Positions 50,945 through 63,730 of a DNA stretch of 64,000 nt are shown here, in pieces; position 1 is the first letter of the stretch; every line of letters starts with the position of its first letter. The translations under genes and the position numbers were made by a program. A model generated the notes under the pieces. It saw only the letters and a program-made list of their open reading frames with translations. It was not told the origin of the DNA and searched no databases. This stretch comes from Sialis fuliginosa (Eukaryota; Arthropoda; Insecta; Megaloptera; Sialidae): contig OY540813.1 of assembly GCA_961205875.1 (NCBI GenBank), positions 7,845,001 through 7,909,000 of the forward strand, written 5' to 3'.

Positions 50945-51111
50945 CGAAAAGTTTCGAACTAATATTTTTTAGTAAAATTGTATAAAAATTAAATGGTTAA
51001 CCAATGTCATGTAATTTATATGAACACTTTATCGGTTTTTATTTAAATTGTTAAATAATTAACTACCTTTGGTGAATTGAGCACGAGGAAGCAATGTGCA
51101 TTTACTTGGCA
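50945..51111 (-). mobile_element. Helentron-like element, 5' fragment
   Basis: On the minus strand it begins TGCCAAGTAAATGCACATTG with CTTCCTCGTGCTCAATTC and follows the 20072 copy through TATTAGTTCGAA, where similarity stops. The 3' part is missing. Confidence 0.7.
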
Positions 51112-52427
51112 GATGTTTTTCTTCTTCTTTTTTATTCAGTGGAGGTTTAAAAACACGATAAGAGCATTGAGTACTAATACCCCTATAGTAAAAAACAATA
51201 ATAATCATTATGATCTTGTTTTAGATTTTAAATCAATATAATATGGTTTTAAATAATGAATATTGAAATTGAAAAAGTTTCTTATACATAGTTTGGTCAC
51301 TCCTTAAAATAATTAATAGACATCATTAAAACTGAAACTTGTGCTGATATTTTTTTGTTGTACAGTTGCTCGTTTCTTTTCAATTATATTCGCGGCGTAA
51401 ATGTAGTTAATTAATTTAGTAGAAAATTGTAATGATCAGAAATAATTAAATTCAATGTTTTTTATGTTGCTATAATGTGTGCTTTCTCATATAAAAATGG
51501 TTAAGTGCTCGTTAAAAAAACATCAATTTTTATTTGTCGTTTTTCGAGACAATAAAATCGTTTGATTTGCGACCGCCAGTAAAGATTGTTTCCTTATCCA
51601 TTTCTTGATCTGGACTACAATAATGGATTGGGACAAGATATTAGAAAGATTAGTCGTGCAATTTGTGGAATTGTGGATTTATTATTGAGTGACTGACTTA
51701 ATAGACTTTTTTTATTTATTTTTTTATCCAAGACTTCCGTGTTGATCGCATTATTTCTAAATATAAAAATAAATAAATTGCATTTTACTTTTGTCCGAGG
51801 TTTTCAAAATTATATTAAGTTTGTGTAACTAACATATCGTGTTGATATTGTGAGCACTATAACAAGATGAAAATGAAAGTAAAGCATATGTTTTATGTTT
51901 ATTGTAGACTGTGAGGTTAGACTGTTACTTTATTAAGTCTTTATTACACATACATAGAATTTATATATTGTTGAAGAACAAATGCACAGAATAAAAATAA
52001 ATAATTAACACTAAATCAAAGAAATCAGCATAAGTTATTAAAGCATTAATCTCGTATATAGGTACTATCAAAATCTTAGTTGCCAAACATTAACAACCCT
52101 AGAAACTACTAAATTGACGGAAAATATAAGAAAAAATTATTAAGAAATCGAGTTTAAAATTGGACTGTCAATTTTAAGTACTTAAAATTGTTGGAAAAAT
52201 TGAGAATGAAATACAGGCTTTATTTATACATTTTCCCCTACTGAAATTTCATAGAGTAATATTCTTTTTCATCAGGCGTTGTTTTAGTGTGTAATTGTAG
52301 TTGTTTCTGCAGTTCTAAAAATGAAAAGTGCAGTTGTAAAAGTTAATTTGTGTAATTGAAAAAATTGTAAGTGAAAAATATAAGAAGTGTAAAAAAAATG
52401 TAAAAAAGGTCATTGCAATTGAAAATA

Positions 52428-52581
52428 CAGCGGAACCTCGTTAGAAGGTTTTTGAAGGGACTGGGGGAAAACACGTATCTTCTAATGACATTTTTTAACA
52501 AGCATGGGGTCTTGTGGGACCTAAAAAACATACTGTGGCGAAAAACGTACTAAAGCAAAATGTATTAACGAGGTTCCAATG
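52428..52581. mobile_element. pogo-like miniature element
   Basis: This 154-bp element begins CAGCGGAACCTCGTTA and ends TAACGAGGTTCCAATG, a 16-bp terminal inverted repeat with two mismatches, flanked by TA (52426-52427 and 52582-52583). The termini closely resemble those of pogo/Tigger elements of the Tc1/mariner superfamily. No coding part. GTCATTGCAATT occurs on both sides (52408-52420 and 52608-52620), an unexplained short direct repeat. Confidence 0.75.
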
Positions 52582-52984
52582 TATAAAAAGTATTGAGCAA
52601 AAAAAGGGTCATTGCAATTTAAAATATAAAAAGTATAGTGTAGTTGTTTGATTTAAATTTTTTCAGTTAGGTTTTAAATATAATACATTTAACCTTACTC
52701 AGACTAAAAATTATTAAAATATAAAATTTTATCTGCAACCGCACTTAAGTAACAAGCAAATCAATAAGTACAAAAAAAATCAACAACACGGTGTCAAATT
52801 TTGAAAAGCGGTGCAACTTTTTTTAAACCTCGAACTCATTAAACTGATACTTTGAAGCATAGATCAATCTGTCGACCTGGAAAGTTTTGCCGCGTATAAC
52901 TCATTATGTCAGTGAGTGAGCACGCTCGCTATTTTTTTGCAAGAATACCTGTTCGGTTATTATTAAAGTGATGTTGACTGTACT

Positions 52985-53205
52985 CGTGTGTATGTATGTG
53001 TGAGTGTGGGTGTGTGTGTATGCAAGTGTGTAAGGGCCTAGTGTACAATACCATGTCAGTAATATTACCGTGAGCTGTTACGTTTTTATTGTAAAGCTGA
53101 AAACCATTCAAGCAAACTGACGTTGTATGAATGTTGCTATGTATATGTGTGTATTTGTGTGTATGTGTGTATATGTGTATATGTGTATACATTCACACAC
53201 ATATT
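52985..53205 (+). repeat. TG-rich microsatellite tracts
   Basis: Two irregular (TG)n/(TGTA)n tracts, 52985-53032 and 53140-53205, flank an AT-rich spacer. A minus-strand open frame with His-Thr repeats across them is an artefact. Confidence 0.8.
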
Positions 53206-54204
53206 ATGTGTAGGGTTGTTTGGAAAGGTAGAGATTACTTATTTTTGTACTTTGTATGAGAAAATTTTATGAAAGAAAAGATAAAAATGTGTGTTAAGTA
53301 AATGTATGTATTTAATTATAAGAATATTTTAGCTTTTTATTAGGGTCAACTTGCAAAAAAGTACTTCATGAACTTTTTATTAGTAGAATGTGGTCTTTTT
53401 GTGTAAGTGCAGGCTATAAGATAATATATTTAAAAAATAAATAAATATCAATACAAATTTTTTACTTTGGCGCCTCTGGCAAATACTAGTAGACTATAAT
53501 AGTATAAAAAAGGACTTAAAAACACAAAATAATATATTTTTTAAACATTAACAATGAGCTCATTAAAAAAACATTTTTTTGTATTTTTTTAGTTACACAT
53601 TTATATCTTATATGTATATCCAGTCTTAAAAAATACCGTTCGGAAGAAAAAATAAAAATAAAACTGATAACAATTGTAAATAAGAAGCTTTATACTTATA
53701 TGACATATCCTGATATGATATATCCTCGTGATCTGTATTGAATATCTTTTAATTTAATGGGTGGTTATATATTATATTTATTATTTATATTTTCTTGAGT
53801 GACTTATGAATTAGAATCATTGAACGTATAATCGTATCAACTTTTGATATGTATTGACTTGAATTGTAAATTCTAAGAACATATCAATACAATCTGTCAA
53901 TCTAAGTAGAATAGGAGATAACAAGATTTGCGATGTAAATAAAAATGGTTGGATAATATTATTAAGTTAAAAATATGTTCGAACATCATAATATAAAATT
54001 ATATTCACATATATTGTAGGTGGTATAGTACTTAAAGGTGAATATTTAAATTTCAAAATATATAGGAATATGAAAATATCTGGTGTCATAGGATTTTCTT
54101 ATACGTAATGCTACAAGTGAACAGTGTATGTGTTTCTAATTATATAAAAAAATCTTTCTGGTTAACATTGATAAAAATATAAATGGAAAATAAATAAAAA
54201 AAAA

Positions 54205-54700
54205 CATTCTCGGACTTTGGTAATTATATTGATTAAATAAAGAGTTATTTGTTTTATTAGTAACATGAGTTCATGAGAATTACGAAAATGAAGCCTGTTA
54301 CTCACAAAAACAATAAACCTTGCTCTTAAAGCAGCCATAACTGGTGCCAGTACATTATAACTTTTTCTTAAAAACATTTCTTTCTGTTATGAACCGTTTA
54401 AAATATAATTTAAAAAATCGATTATTTCTTAAAATTTAATTTTGAAAAAATTATAGATAATAACATTTATTTAAAATAATTATTCTATGTATTTATATAC
54501 ATGTTTTCAATAAATTTTCTGAATTCAAATATAATGCATTAGCATATAGGTCTTGTAGTTGAAAGTATATGAACATTTTAAACCAGTACCTATATAAAAT
54601 GACATTGTTTATGAATGCTACTTGTATCAGTATACAACGAAAATAATGATTAATGGTATACCGTGTAGCTGCGTGACCACTGGTCCAAAATACACGATTA
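54205..54700. repeat. Dispersed repeat, copy 2 (partner at 44380)
   Basis: Same text and order as copy 1, best preserved at 54215-54350. Orientation is the same. Family unknown; ends not defined. Confidence 0.6.
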
Positions 54701-55086
54701 CATCTGAGCATAGAATTGGAACTGGGTTGATCAGGTTTTGAAATAAATACACACAGGGAACCGCAAATTAATCAACAGTAGGAGATATTTTTTATTTCAA
54801 AATTGCAAACTGATTTCGAACAATTTGTAACATAGTATTGTCTTATTAGTATGGTCTTATATATTATTATTTATTATGATCTATAATCTTTATATTTAAA
54901 ATCGTAGTTATTAAATATCAAATAAAAAATTGAATGCTTTTTATCAAAAATAATATACAGTGTGTCCCAGGATAGATGTACTAAGAATGAACAAAAAAAA
55001 TTCGGATTTCGGAATGAGGTTTGGTAATCGAGTCCTGCTTGATGTGAAACTAATGTATACCAAAAATTAGTTGATTTGGTCTTCTA

Positions 55087-55245
55087 CAGCAATGCTTCTT
55101 AAACTTTTTGATGTCGCGGTTCCCCTGCAACTCAAATTGATAACCCACGGCCCCCCTAATTTTTTTTTGGAACCCAAGTTGATTAAAAAAATTTATTTGT
55201 TTAATGTTCACTCCTGTACAACTGTAGTGCTATCTAGCCGTAAAG
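55087..55245 (+). repeat. hAT-like terminal fragment
   Basis: CAGCAATGCTTCTTAAACTTT, then GATGTCGCGGTTCCCCTGC resembles the start of the element at 40709. It lies inside the TA-flanked element. The other end was not found. Confidence 0.45.
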
Positions 55246-55387
55246 GAAGTATTTAGGATTTTCGTCAACAGTTTAAAATTTTTGATTTAAAAAAAACAGT
55301 TGGAAAAATATAATCATTTTAACATTTCAGCATTTTAACAAAATTTTATATAATCATAATTTAAGCAAGCATGTATTATACATACAT

Positions 55388-56086
55388 CAGTGGCGAGGCG
55401 TGAAATTTTTAATAAGGGAAGCATATTTTGTCAATCCTCCCCCCCCCCCCCCTATTAACAAAAAAAAACTAGTTATGAAACGTCTTATTCTCTTGTATTT
55501 TAGTCGATATTTGTATGACGAGTTGAAGTTCACTGCAGGAAATTTCACTAAAATTTTTTGAATTTTTGATTTCGTTAAAAGTATATTTATTGTATAGAAA
55601 ATGACGTGAAAAGTTGTTTGTTTCAAATCGCAGGTCTGTATCTCAAACCGTTCTCGAGATATAGCCTCTCAAAGTTTTAGTTTTTTCAAATTTTTTGAGA
55701 AAAAAGGTCATAACTTTTGAACGCGTGGTCGGAATTGATTTTAGTTGACGGATTTGAAATCAGTGTGTCAAAATCTATATAATGACATGTATAATACTTT
55801 AAAATCCGACAAAAAAATTTTGGTCAAAAATCGACATTTTTTTAAGGTATACCCCTTTGAATTTTTTTGATTTTTCGTGAAATTTTTTTTTTCGAGTTTT
55901 ACGGTATTATACATGTCATTATATAGATTTTGACACGCTGATTCCAAATCCGTCAACTAAAATCAACTCCGACTACGCGTTCAAAAGTTATGGCCTTTTT
56001 TCTCCAAAAATTTGAAAAAACTAAAACTTTGAGAGACTATATCTCGAGAACGGTTTGAGATACAGACCTGCGGTTTGAAAATTCAA
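55388..56086 (+). mobile_element. hAT terminus with fold-back interior, copy C
   Basis: It begins CAGTGGCGAGGCGTGAAA, continues through a 14-C run (55439-55452) and CTAGTTATGAAAC, then enters the fold-back arms seen in copies A and B (centre near 55855). Relative to copy A a segment is missing between the hAT part and the arms, and the right arm stops early. Inserted in the TA-flanked element. Confidence 0.7.
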
Positions 56087-57104
56087 GTTATTTTTACAAT
56101 TTTGCTTATAAAACATCCTGTAACTAATTTTTTATATCAAGCAGGACTCGATCACCAAATATCATTCTGAAATTAGATTTTTTTGTTCTTGTTACATCTA
56201 TTTTGGAACACACTGTATGATGATGAATTAAAACTAATAAAAAATACGAACGTAACATTTTTATTACAAATTGCACAAGTGTGCAGTAAAATATATAGTC
56301 AAAAGGAAGCTGAAAATTATATTAAAAATCCATTATTTTGTAGCACCACTTAAAGTGTGGAGATACGTTTCAAGTGCGTATTGAAATATTTGATTCATGG
56401 TATTTAAACAGAAAATAATTGTACGGCTGCTTCCCGATTCATTGTATCTTTTCATGTGTATTAATTCATTTTAATTTTAAACTTAACGAAAAGCTCTTAC
56501 ACAATATTAAATTAAAACCAGATAAGTCGTTTTCACTTTTCTTAGATATAAAATGAACCGTCAAACTGTTGGAAATTGGTATAATTTTATTTATATCCAC
56601 TCAACTCTAAAACGTGCTTTTTCGATGAATTTTCAACATTTCAATAGGTGTGTTTAACGTGTCATTATAATATCCTATTTATTAATTGAAAAAGTAAGTT
56701 CTTTTATATTAAACTTAAGAATTTTTTTCTCTTGAGTTTTTTTTAAGTAAAAGAACAAATATTTATTTTAAAAATTTGCAGAGGTATTAAAAAAATTCTA
56801 TAAAATTTCATAAAATATTAAATAATTAAATGTGCTGATAAAATTTTAACACAATTTTGACCTAGAAAACCGAGATTTGACATTGCAAATGCTGTGTCAA
56901 TAATACAATTATAAAAATAAAATTTCAAGTTTTTGATGCGTTTTGAAGGCATATTAAAAAAATTCTATCCCGGCGAGTAGGGTAACAAATGAAAACTGGC
57001 AATTAAAGGAATTTAAATATGTAAACATTTTGTTATTATTTAAATATTTTTAAAATGTAATTTCAAACGTAAAAATATTTTATCCGAAAGTAATAGTAAA
57101 AGAA

Positions 57105-57299
57105 TTTGACAAGGATAGACACACACATGCACATACACACACAGACAGACAGACAGACAGACACGGAACGAAAAGTGTTTGTCTTGACGTGAAACGGAAA
57201 GATCAATTTAAACTTTTGAAATCGAAGAACAATTTTTTTGTCTCATTCTAAAACGACTACAAAGCTTCTCGTATCTTCGATATTGCGAGGTAGCAATTT
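57105..57299 (+). mobile_element. Helentron-like element, 3' half
   Basis: CA and GACA repeats (57120-57160) are followed by ACACGGAACGAAAAGTGTTT, GTCTTGACGTGAAACGG and the 3' stem-loop ending TATTGCGAGGTAGCA, closely matching 20758-20888. The 5' half is absent. Confidence 0.75.
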
Positions 57300-57740
57300 A
57301 ATAAATAAATTCTTTCAATCAAATCTAAATATCGACAATGCTTCCCAATAACATAATGAATAATGAATACGCCAAATACTTAAAAGTAAATATTATTTAT
57401 GCAAATTCATCTGGGGGGCTAAGTGCATATTTGTGTTATTTGACAACACAAATGCAAATAGAGAATCACTAAATGTCAACATATAAATGTGAAGTACAGT
57501 TATAAGCTGGTTGTTATTATTTTGTTAAATACCTGTAATAATAATGCATATTTGTTTATTTATTTGATTACATAAGCGCCCTAATAAACAGCGAAAATTC
57601 AATATTTAGCATGGCTTTATATATTTGATGTGATTTGGTATTGATATTCTAGGATTAATTAAACAATAAACGGTTGTGTGTATTTTAATTAATAAAGTAA
57701 TAATCATTTTATAACCATAAAATATTTAGTTACTTTTTTG

Positions 57741-57800
57741 CAGGGCTTCGAACCGTTATTTTTTGTTCGTTTCAGTTTTCATCCCGGTTTAAGTAGAAAA
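57741..57800 (+). repeat. hAT-like terminal fragment
   Basis: CAGGGCTTCGAACCGTTATT followed by TTTTGTTCG and a CCCGGTTTAAG stretch resembles a hAT start with sub-terminal repeats. No second end seen. Confidence 0.4.
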
Positions 57801-57989
57801 AAATATATCGGTTGGTTTTTTGTTTGTGAGATCACCAGACCTAAATCACTGGACGTATCGAAGCCATATTCACACCATATGTTCGTTTGGTGCTTCGTTA
57901 TGTTTATCTTTTTTTGACTGAGTAGGTGGCGTTGGGGTTGAGATATTTACGTAAATGTGTGTACTATAACTAAATGGTTTGATATTTAA

Positions 57990-58109
57990 ACAAATTATTT
58001 TTGGGTAGAATAACGTTTGCCGGGTCAGCTGAAACAACAATTACAACCCTCTATACGTGACAGGGGGTGAAATATTAACTCCCGTGCGAAGCCGGGACGG
58101 GTTCGCTAG
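57990..58109 (+). mobile_element. Helitron 3' ends, two in tandem
   Basis: AACGTTTGCCGGGTCAGCTG near 58013-58032 resembles one Helitron end with the final bases changed. Directly after, ACCCTCTATACGTGACAGGG leads to CGTGCGAAGCCGGGACGGG and TTCGCTAG before T, matching the 3' end of the 27258 element. 5' ends not identified. Confidence 0.5.
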
Positions 58110-58775
58110 TTTTAAGTAATTTTTTGTGTAATACCTATATTTTCTAATTGAAAACAAGATTTATAATTTTTTATTTTATGGTGGCTATCCCAGTGTTCTT
58201 ATTTAAAGATATTTACGTTAGACTTATTTTTATATAGCTGCTTAAATAATTGTAAATCCAAGAATTTTGATTTTATACTTGATTCAAAATTTTAAGTGTT
58301 ACCTACCGATAATGCTTGTTAGTTAATTTTTATCTTATTTGTTTAAAAAATAATATATATTACATTTTTTTACAACTACCACGGAATTAAAAATGTATAT
58401 TTTGATATAAATATTTAAATTCTTGTAAACATCTGTACAGCAAATATTTGAATTTTGTATGTTGGAATGTTAAATTAAGTTATTAAAAATGGTATGCAGC
58501 ATCTTGTAGATGGATATTTGGCCTTTAATTTCGTTTAGAATTTTCCAGTCTGTAGAGCAGTAAATTAATTTCAGACTAGAGCGAAAGGCCGAAGTAACAT
58601 TACTGTCATATTATTCATAGCACCCGTATGATGCGCTATTTAGTAATAAGGCGTAAATATAGCTTTATCTGTACACGTCTACTCATATGTTTCAATCAGT
58701 GGATTTCTAACAGTTGATTTATTGTGTACATTATGGTAGAATAAAATAACTTAAAAAACACAATATTATAGTTTT

Positions 58776-59124
58776 TCGACCCTCGTATGTATATATTATA
58801 TTTTATCCCTACCAAAAATTACAGTTATCATTTTCTAATAAAATTTTATAAAAATTACTTTACTTTATAACAAAGAAAATCATTATAAAATAATTTAATA
58901 TAAAAATAATATTGAATGTTCTTTTTTGAATACGTTGAATGCAAAAATGTGTTCACAACGATCTTTTGCCCTTGTTGTAAAATATTAAAAATAGTGGTAG
59001 GGGTATAATATAATATTTACATACGAGGGTCGCAGCCGAAGGCTGAGACCCGAGTAAATTTGAGTATTTAAACTTGGTGAGGTTTGGGGTAGGGGCGCGG
59101 TGCGCCCAGGGGCAAAGCCCCTAG
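58776..59124 (+). mobile_element. Helitron-like element with strong 3' hairpins
   Basis: TCGACCCTCGTATG at the left is matched in inverted form at 59020-59032, with arms of about 40 bp. The right part runs through GGGGCGCGGTGCGCCC and GGGGCAAAGCCCC to CTAG before T. The terminal hairpin and CTAG fit a Helitron 3' end. The large internal inverted repeat is unusual for one. Confidence 0.5.
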
Positions 59125-62100
59125 TATATAAATATTGATGTATTCTTCTAAAATAAACTTTATATTATATGAAAACATAATTAATATTTTTTTCTTTATT
59201 TTACAGGTATGTACTGTACTACCTTCATGAATATGGAAAAGAGTAATATAAAATACTTGTTCTTAATGTAAGTAATTTATTGTACATAATTTAATATTGT
59301 AAAATCCAAATGGAAGGAATATACCATATTGAATAGGTATATTTAAAATATCAAAACATGTAAATCAAGAAAAATATTACAATAAAAATAATAAAATAAA
59401 ATATACAATGTGTGTATTTAAAAATTGAATGCTCTGAAATTGTGCTATGTGCACAGTAACATTTCTGTTTATTTAGTAGCTAAATAAACACTATTACATC
59501 TTGTTCTTTAGCTAGAAACTTTGCATAACATTTCCAGATACGCAAATAAAAGGTATTCTGAGAAGAAAAAGAAAATACCTTTTCTTGATTATTTGAATCA
59601 ATAATAAGTAAAATATTTATTTGTTTGAATAAAACATAATTTCTCAACTTTGTATAAATTTTCTTATTGATTTATGTTAAAATTAAAATTACAAAACTTT
59701 GTGGATTTTGGTATAAGAATTTTTTATTAAAATTTTGGTATAATTTATTTGTCTACATTGTTCTTTTTCTTGGATATTTTTTGGTGTTTTATATATCTAA
59801 TAAATATTTATGTTTTTATTTTATTTTTGAAATGGGTAACGTTAATATTTATCTAAACAAAATTTAAACATATTTTTGTTAATATGTTTTATTTTATATA
59901 TATTTTATATATTTATGTTTTAAACACGAGAAAAAATTTAAAGATATATAAAATTATATACCATGTTACTTATATATAAGTCCACATTTTATTTTATCTG
60001 CTTTAATTATATTATCATGTAAAAAGTACGAATTTGAAAAAGCATAAGATAAATTATTCGAAGAAAAACTAAACAGCGAGAACCAATTTTTAAACTCGTA
60101 TATTTAATACAGGACATTCATCATGCAACTATTTGTTAAGTATATTTTTTCACATATGTTCAATAATAAAGAAAAACATATGCTGACATATTTGAAGGCA
60201 TATTAATAGTGATTCTTAAATATTTTTTTGTCTCCGGCTAATATACGCTTTGAACCTACGCTTATAGGATATACAGATAGAAAAACCAGACAGACTCGAA
60301 CAGATGTGAAGTTAACAGTGATTTATTGGGACATAGGTTTACCGGACATTAGTTGTTATAAATCTATATAACATTATATAACATATATACATACGAACGT
60401 GAGTTTCATTCGAAATCATTGTTTTAGTTGAATTCTATAAGACTGTTGGGATCGGTGGATTTTCTACGTTTGTAAAAAATCTTCTAGAAAGTGTTTCTCA
60501 ATATTTTTGACACAAAGATACATATATGTATATTAGGGTGTCCTTATAAATTGAAATATTAATAAGACGTACCCTGTCTGTTCTTTGGGATCAAAAAATA
60601 AGGTAACCGTAAACTGTTGACAATTAATATTTTGGCTATGCTCAATACATTTTAAATTTAACGTGTATTTAAATAGCAATTTTCACGTTTTTCTGAAAAA
60701 ACTACTTTTCTCTCAATTTTTCCCGTTTTTCTTGTATATTATGACTTTTTCTGGTAGCTGGCAATTTTTAAAGAAGATTATAGTTTTTATTTTATTAATT
60801 ATAAATTCCATTTCCGCAGAAAATCGATTAAACATAAAAATTTGTTACATTTAACAAAAAATCGATTTTAAATTAATAAAAAAAAAAACTCTTCTACAGG
60901 AAAAACGAAAAAAAAATGATAGAAATGTAGTATTTTCAGACAAACGTGAAAAATATTAAATGAGTTTTAAAATATTTGTCTTTGTTTGGTACATGGAGAA
61001 ACGATTTAAATATACTAATCAAACGAGAGGAGCCTTCTAAATTTGTGATAAGCGAATTTCAATGAACACTGGAAGACCACTTCTGCATTTCACTGTACAT
61101 ACATGCAATAAGTACGCCTTACATTTGAAGACGTTATAAGCTTTTATTTATATGAAAATCAGATAGAGTTATGGCTGGACGTATTTAAATAATTTGGGTT
61201 TTCCTGATATTTTAAAAACTGAAATTCTTCGAACAGTATTCATTGGTTGATGGACACTGGAATAGACAAACATACAAGTGTATTTTTATTAAGACAAAAG
61301 ACAGACGAGCAAAAAATAATGATGTTTCTTATGTTTTATAAAAATATCCAGTTTGCCAAAAATGTCTCCATCGTCTTTGGTAGATACTAAAAGTTTTTTT
61401 TTTATAAAAGCAGAGCCGTATGGAGGAAACATGATTCTATAATAAAAATAACACTATTTTAAAGAAATATAGAACATTTTTTGTTAATGTAACATTGAAA
61501 ATAGCTATTGAATACAATATTACGTTGTGGCTAAATAAAAATTATAAATTGTATTTTAATTTTGATATTTCAAATGAATGTTTTGACATAAATGTTATTT
61601 AAAAAGTAACAATTTTTTTTTGATATTTAAAACAAATTATAAATAACTTATTTTGACATAAATTAACAATTGTAAATTTAATTTAAACATTAACGTATGT
61701 AATATTTATTAATGTGTTTTCACATTGTCGTTCTAGATTTTGAATTTAAATTTAAATACATATATCACCATCAATAATTTATATGAGAAATTACAATATT
61801 TATTATATTATTTCTGTTTTTCTTATTTACTTACAAAAACATTATAAATAATATATAAACAATTTTCTTTTAAGTAAAAAATATTTGTCGACATTAAGAA
61901 AAACAATTTTCTTTACATGTAGACTTGACGTCGTACATGTCCTTGCAAAAATATGAATGTCATAATTTTTTGCTTTCTTATTTACATTTATCGTGAAAAC
62001 CAAATATTTTTATTTATGTTTTGATTATGTATATTTGTTCTCAAATAAGACTATTATTTTATTATAATTTGTTAAAATACTACAAAATGAGGCAACGGTA

Positions 62101-62180
62101 TAATGTATAGGCGGTACAGTTGTAACTTCGTTATTAAGTGTAAGTTGCTTGTTTATTTATTCTATAAGGTTTTGATGAAA
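59125..62180. other. Intronic, AT-rich, nothing certain
   Basis: No exon. TATTAGGGTGTCCTTATAAA near 60533 resembles a transposon end but has no partner. Open frames are incidental. Confidence 0.4.
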
Positions 62181-62188
62181 AAAACATG

Positions 62189-62531
62189 TGCCAAGTAAAT
62201 GCACAGTGCTTCCTCGTACTAAATTTGTTAAAGGTAATTAATTATCGAACAATTTTAATAAACACTGATAAAGTACTCAGATGAACTGCCTGCTATTGGT
62301 TAACCATTTAATTTTTAAACAATTTTTTTTTTAATATTTATTTAACATTTTTCTTTTGATACGCGCATCATTATTTATTAGCCTATATTTTTAATTTTTT
62401 GACAATTTCAATCTAAATCTAAATTTTTCTGTTATGCAAACGTCAAAATGACAGAAATCGGAGAATAATTTTTTTGTCTCATTCTAAAACGATCACAAAG
62501 ATTCTCGTATCTTCGATATTGCGAGGAAGCA
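62189..62531 (+). mobile_element. Helentron-like element, internally deleted copy
   Basis: Both ends are present: TGCCAAGTAAATGCACAGTG with TGCTTCCTCG (62207-62216) at the left, and TCTCGTATCTTCGATATTGC with CGAGGAAGCA (62522-62531) at the right. The GTCY microsatellite and most of the interior of the 20072 copy are absent. Confidence 0.75.
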
Positions 62532-63500
62532 AAATATTATTTTAAGATGTTTGCAGTGCAAGCGGTTTGAAAATAAACTTTAATATTTGATAATGGTAAT
62601 CTGAATGCTGTGCTGATGAGAATGTAATGATACAGATGACTGGATGGGTGGTCTTTATATATATTAGTATTCTTATTGAGCGGGTAAGATATAAAACAGC
62701 TGTATTGGTTAGCAGGGACGGTGGTACGCTCGTCAAGTAGTTCATATAAGGTCTTTAAATAGACGAACCGGTTGTTATTGGCTTAGCAACACACCCCTGT
62801 CTACATCAGTAGCGGCGTGTTAAGTAGGTTAATTAAGATCTGAGTGTATTGTTTCATGGATTCTGTTTTGCATAGCCCTGGAATATTAACGAATTATGTC
62901 ATCCTAATTATAATTGTGTAGTGAACATTTATACGAATTTGAAGCGTACATATATATAAAAAAACATGGCATTTATCTACAGAAATACTGAGATTTGATG
63001 ATTATTATTCTATTACCTAAATATATCACATATGTATAATATGTTATAATGTATAAATATATAGATATGTATGTAATTTGACAATAAAGGCAATAAGCAA
63101 TTACTATCATCATAATTTCTAGAAATATTCCATTGTGGTTGTTTTTGTTACTATTGACATAATGTATTATTATGATATATAATTAGTATATTAACTATTT
63201 TTGGTAGAACACAATCATGTAGTTGACATAATAATTATATATTTAAAATTATAATCGGTATTATAATTTTAATTACTCTCTTTCATCTCCCATTTTTAAT
63301 ATTAGATGTTCTAAATAATAAAAAATAGTAGGTATAAAAAAAAGTTTATTATAAATATAACATATTTTACTTACTAAAATGTAGCACATAATGTTTATTA
63401 TAATATTTTAAACTTTTTGTTTTTACACATGTCAAAAAATTTGCTTTTCGTTTTCCTCATAATTCTAATGTACACGCTAAATGAATAATAAACTATCAGT
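62532..63500. other. Intronic; GC-richer patch at 62630-62830
   Basis: Text such as GCAGGGACGGTGGTACGCTC and CGAACCGGTTGTTATTGGC may be an old repeat. No family recognised. The remainder is AT-rich. Confidence 0.35.
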
Positions 63501-63507
63501 TGTTATT

Positions 63508-63730
63508 TATTTATTTATTTACACTTAATGTTGGCAGACATGTGTTTAGTCTGACATACAACTTAAAATCAATGTTGATTTCTGTGCGAGTAAGTTTTTG
63601 TGGGTGTGTGTTTTAGATATCAGACAGGGATACAAGACGAATTAAGAGGTTGTTGATGGGCCGATCATAGCAGGGTTTTGAAAAATAGGGGAGGCTAGGA
63701 TACAAGGGATGAAATGGTAAGGGCACTTGG
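63508..63730 (-). repeat. Possible LINE 3' remnant with (TAAA)n tail
   Basis: On the minus strand a non-coding GC-richer stretch (63600-63730) leads to a (TAAA)n run at 63505-63522, as at the 3' end of many insect LINEs. No reverse-transcriptase motif was seen. Confidence 0.3.

Larger units (their letters stand above)
54958..56215. mobile_element. TA-flanked element with nested insertions
   Basis: It begins CAGTGTGTCCCAGGATAGATG and ends CTATTTTGGAACACACTG, flanked by TA (54956-54957 and 56216-56217). Inverted similarity runs about 110 bp at the left (to GAGTCCTGCTTGATGTGAAAC) and 90 bp at the right. The inside, about 55075-56120, holds a hAT-like fragment and a fold-back element. TA flanks point to Tc1/mariner or a similar group. 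No transposase recognised. Confidence 0.7.

Noticed and set aside
52929-53192. His-Thr-rich open frame
   Set aside because: It is the translation of TG-rich microsatellite tracts.
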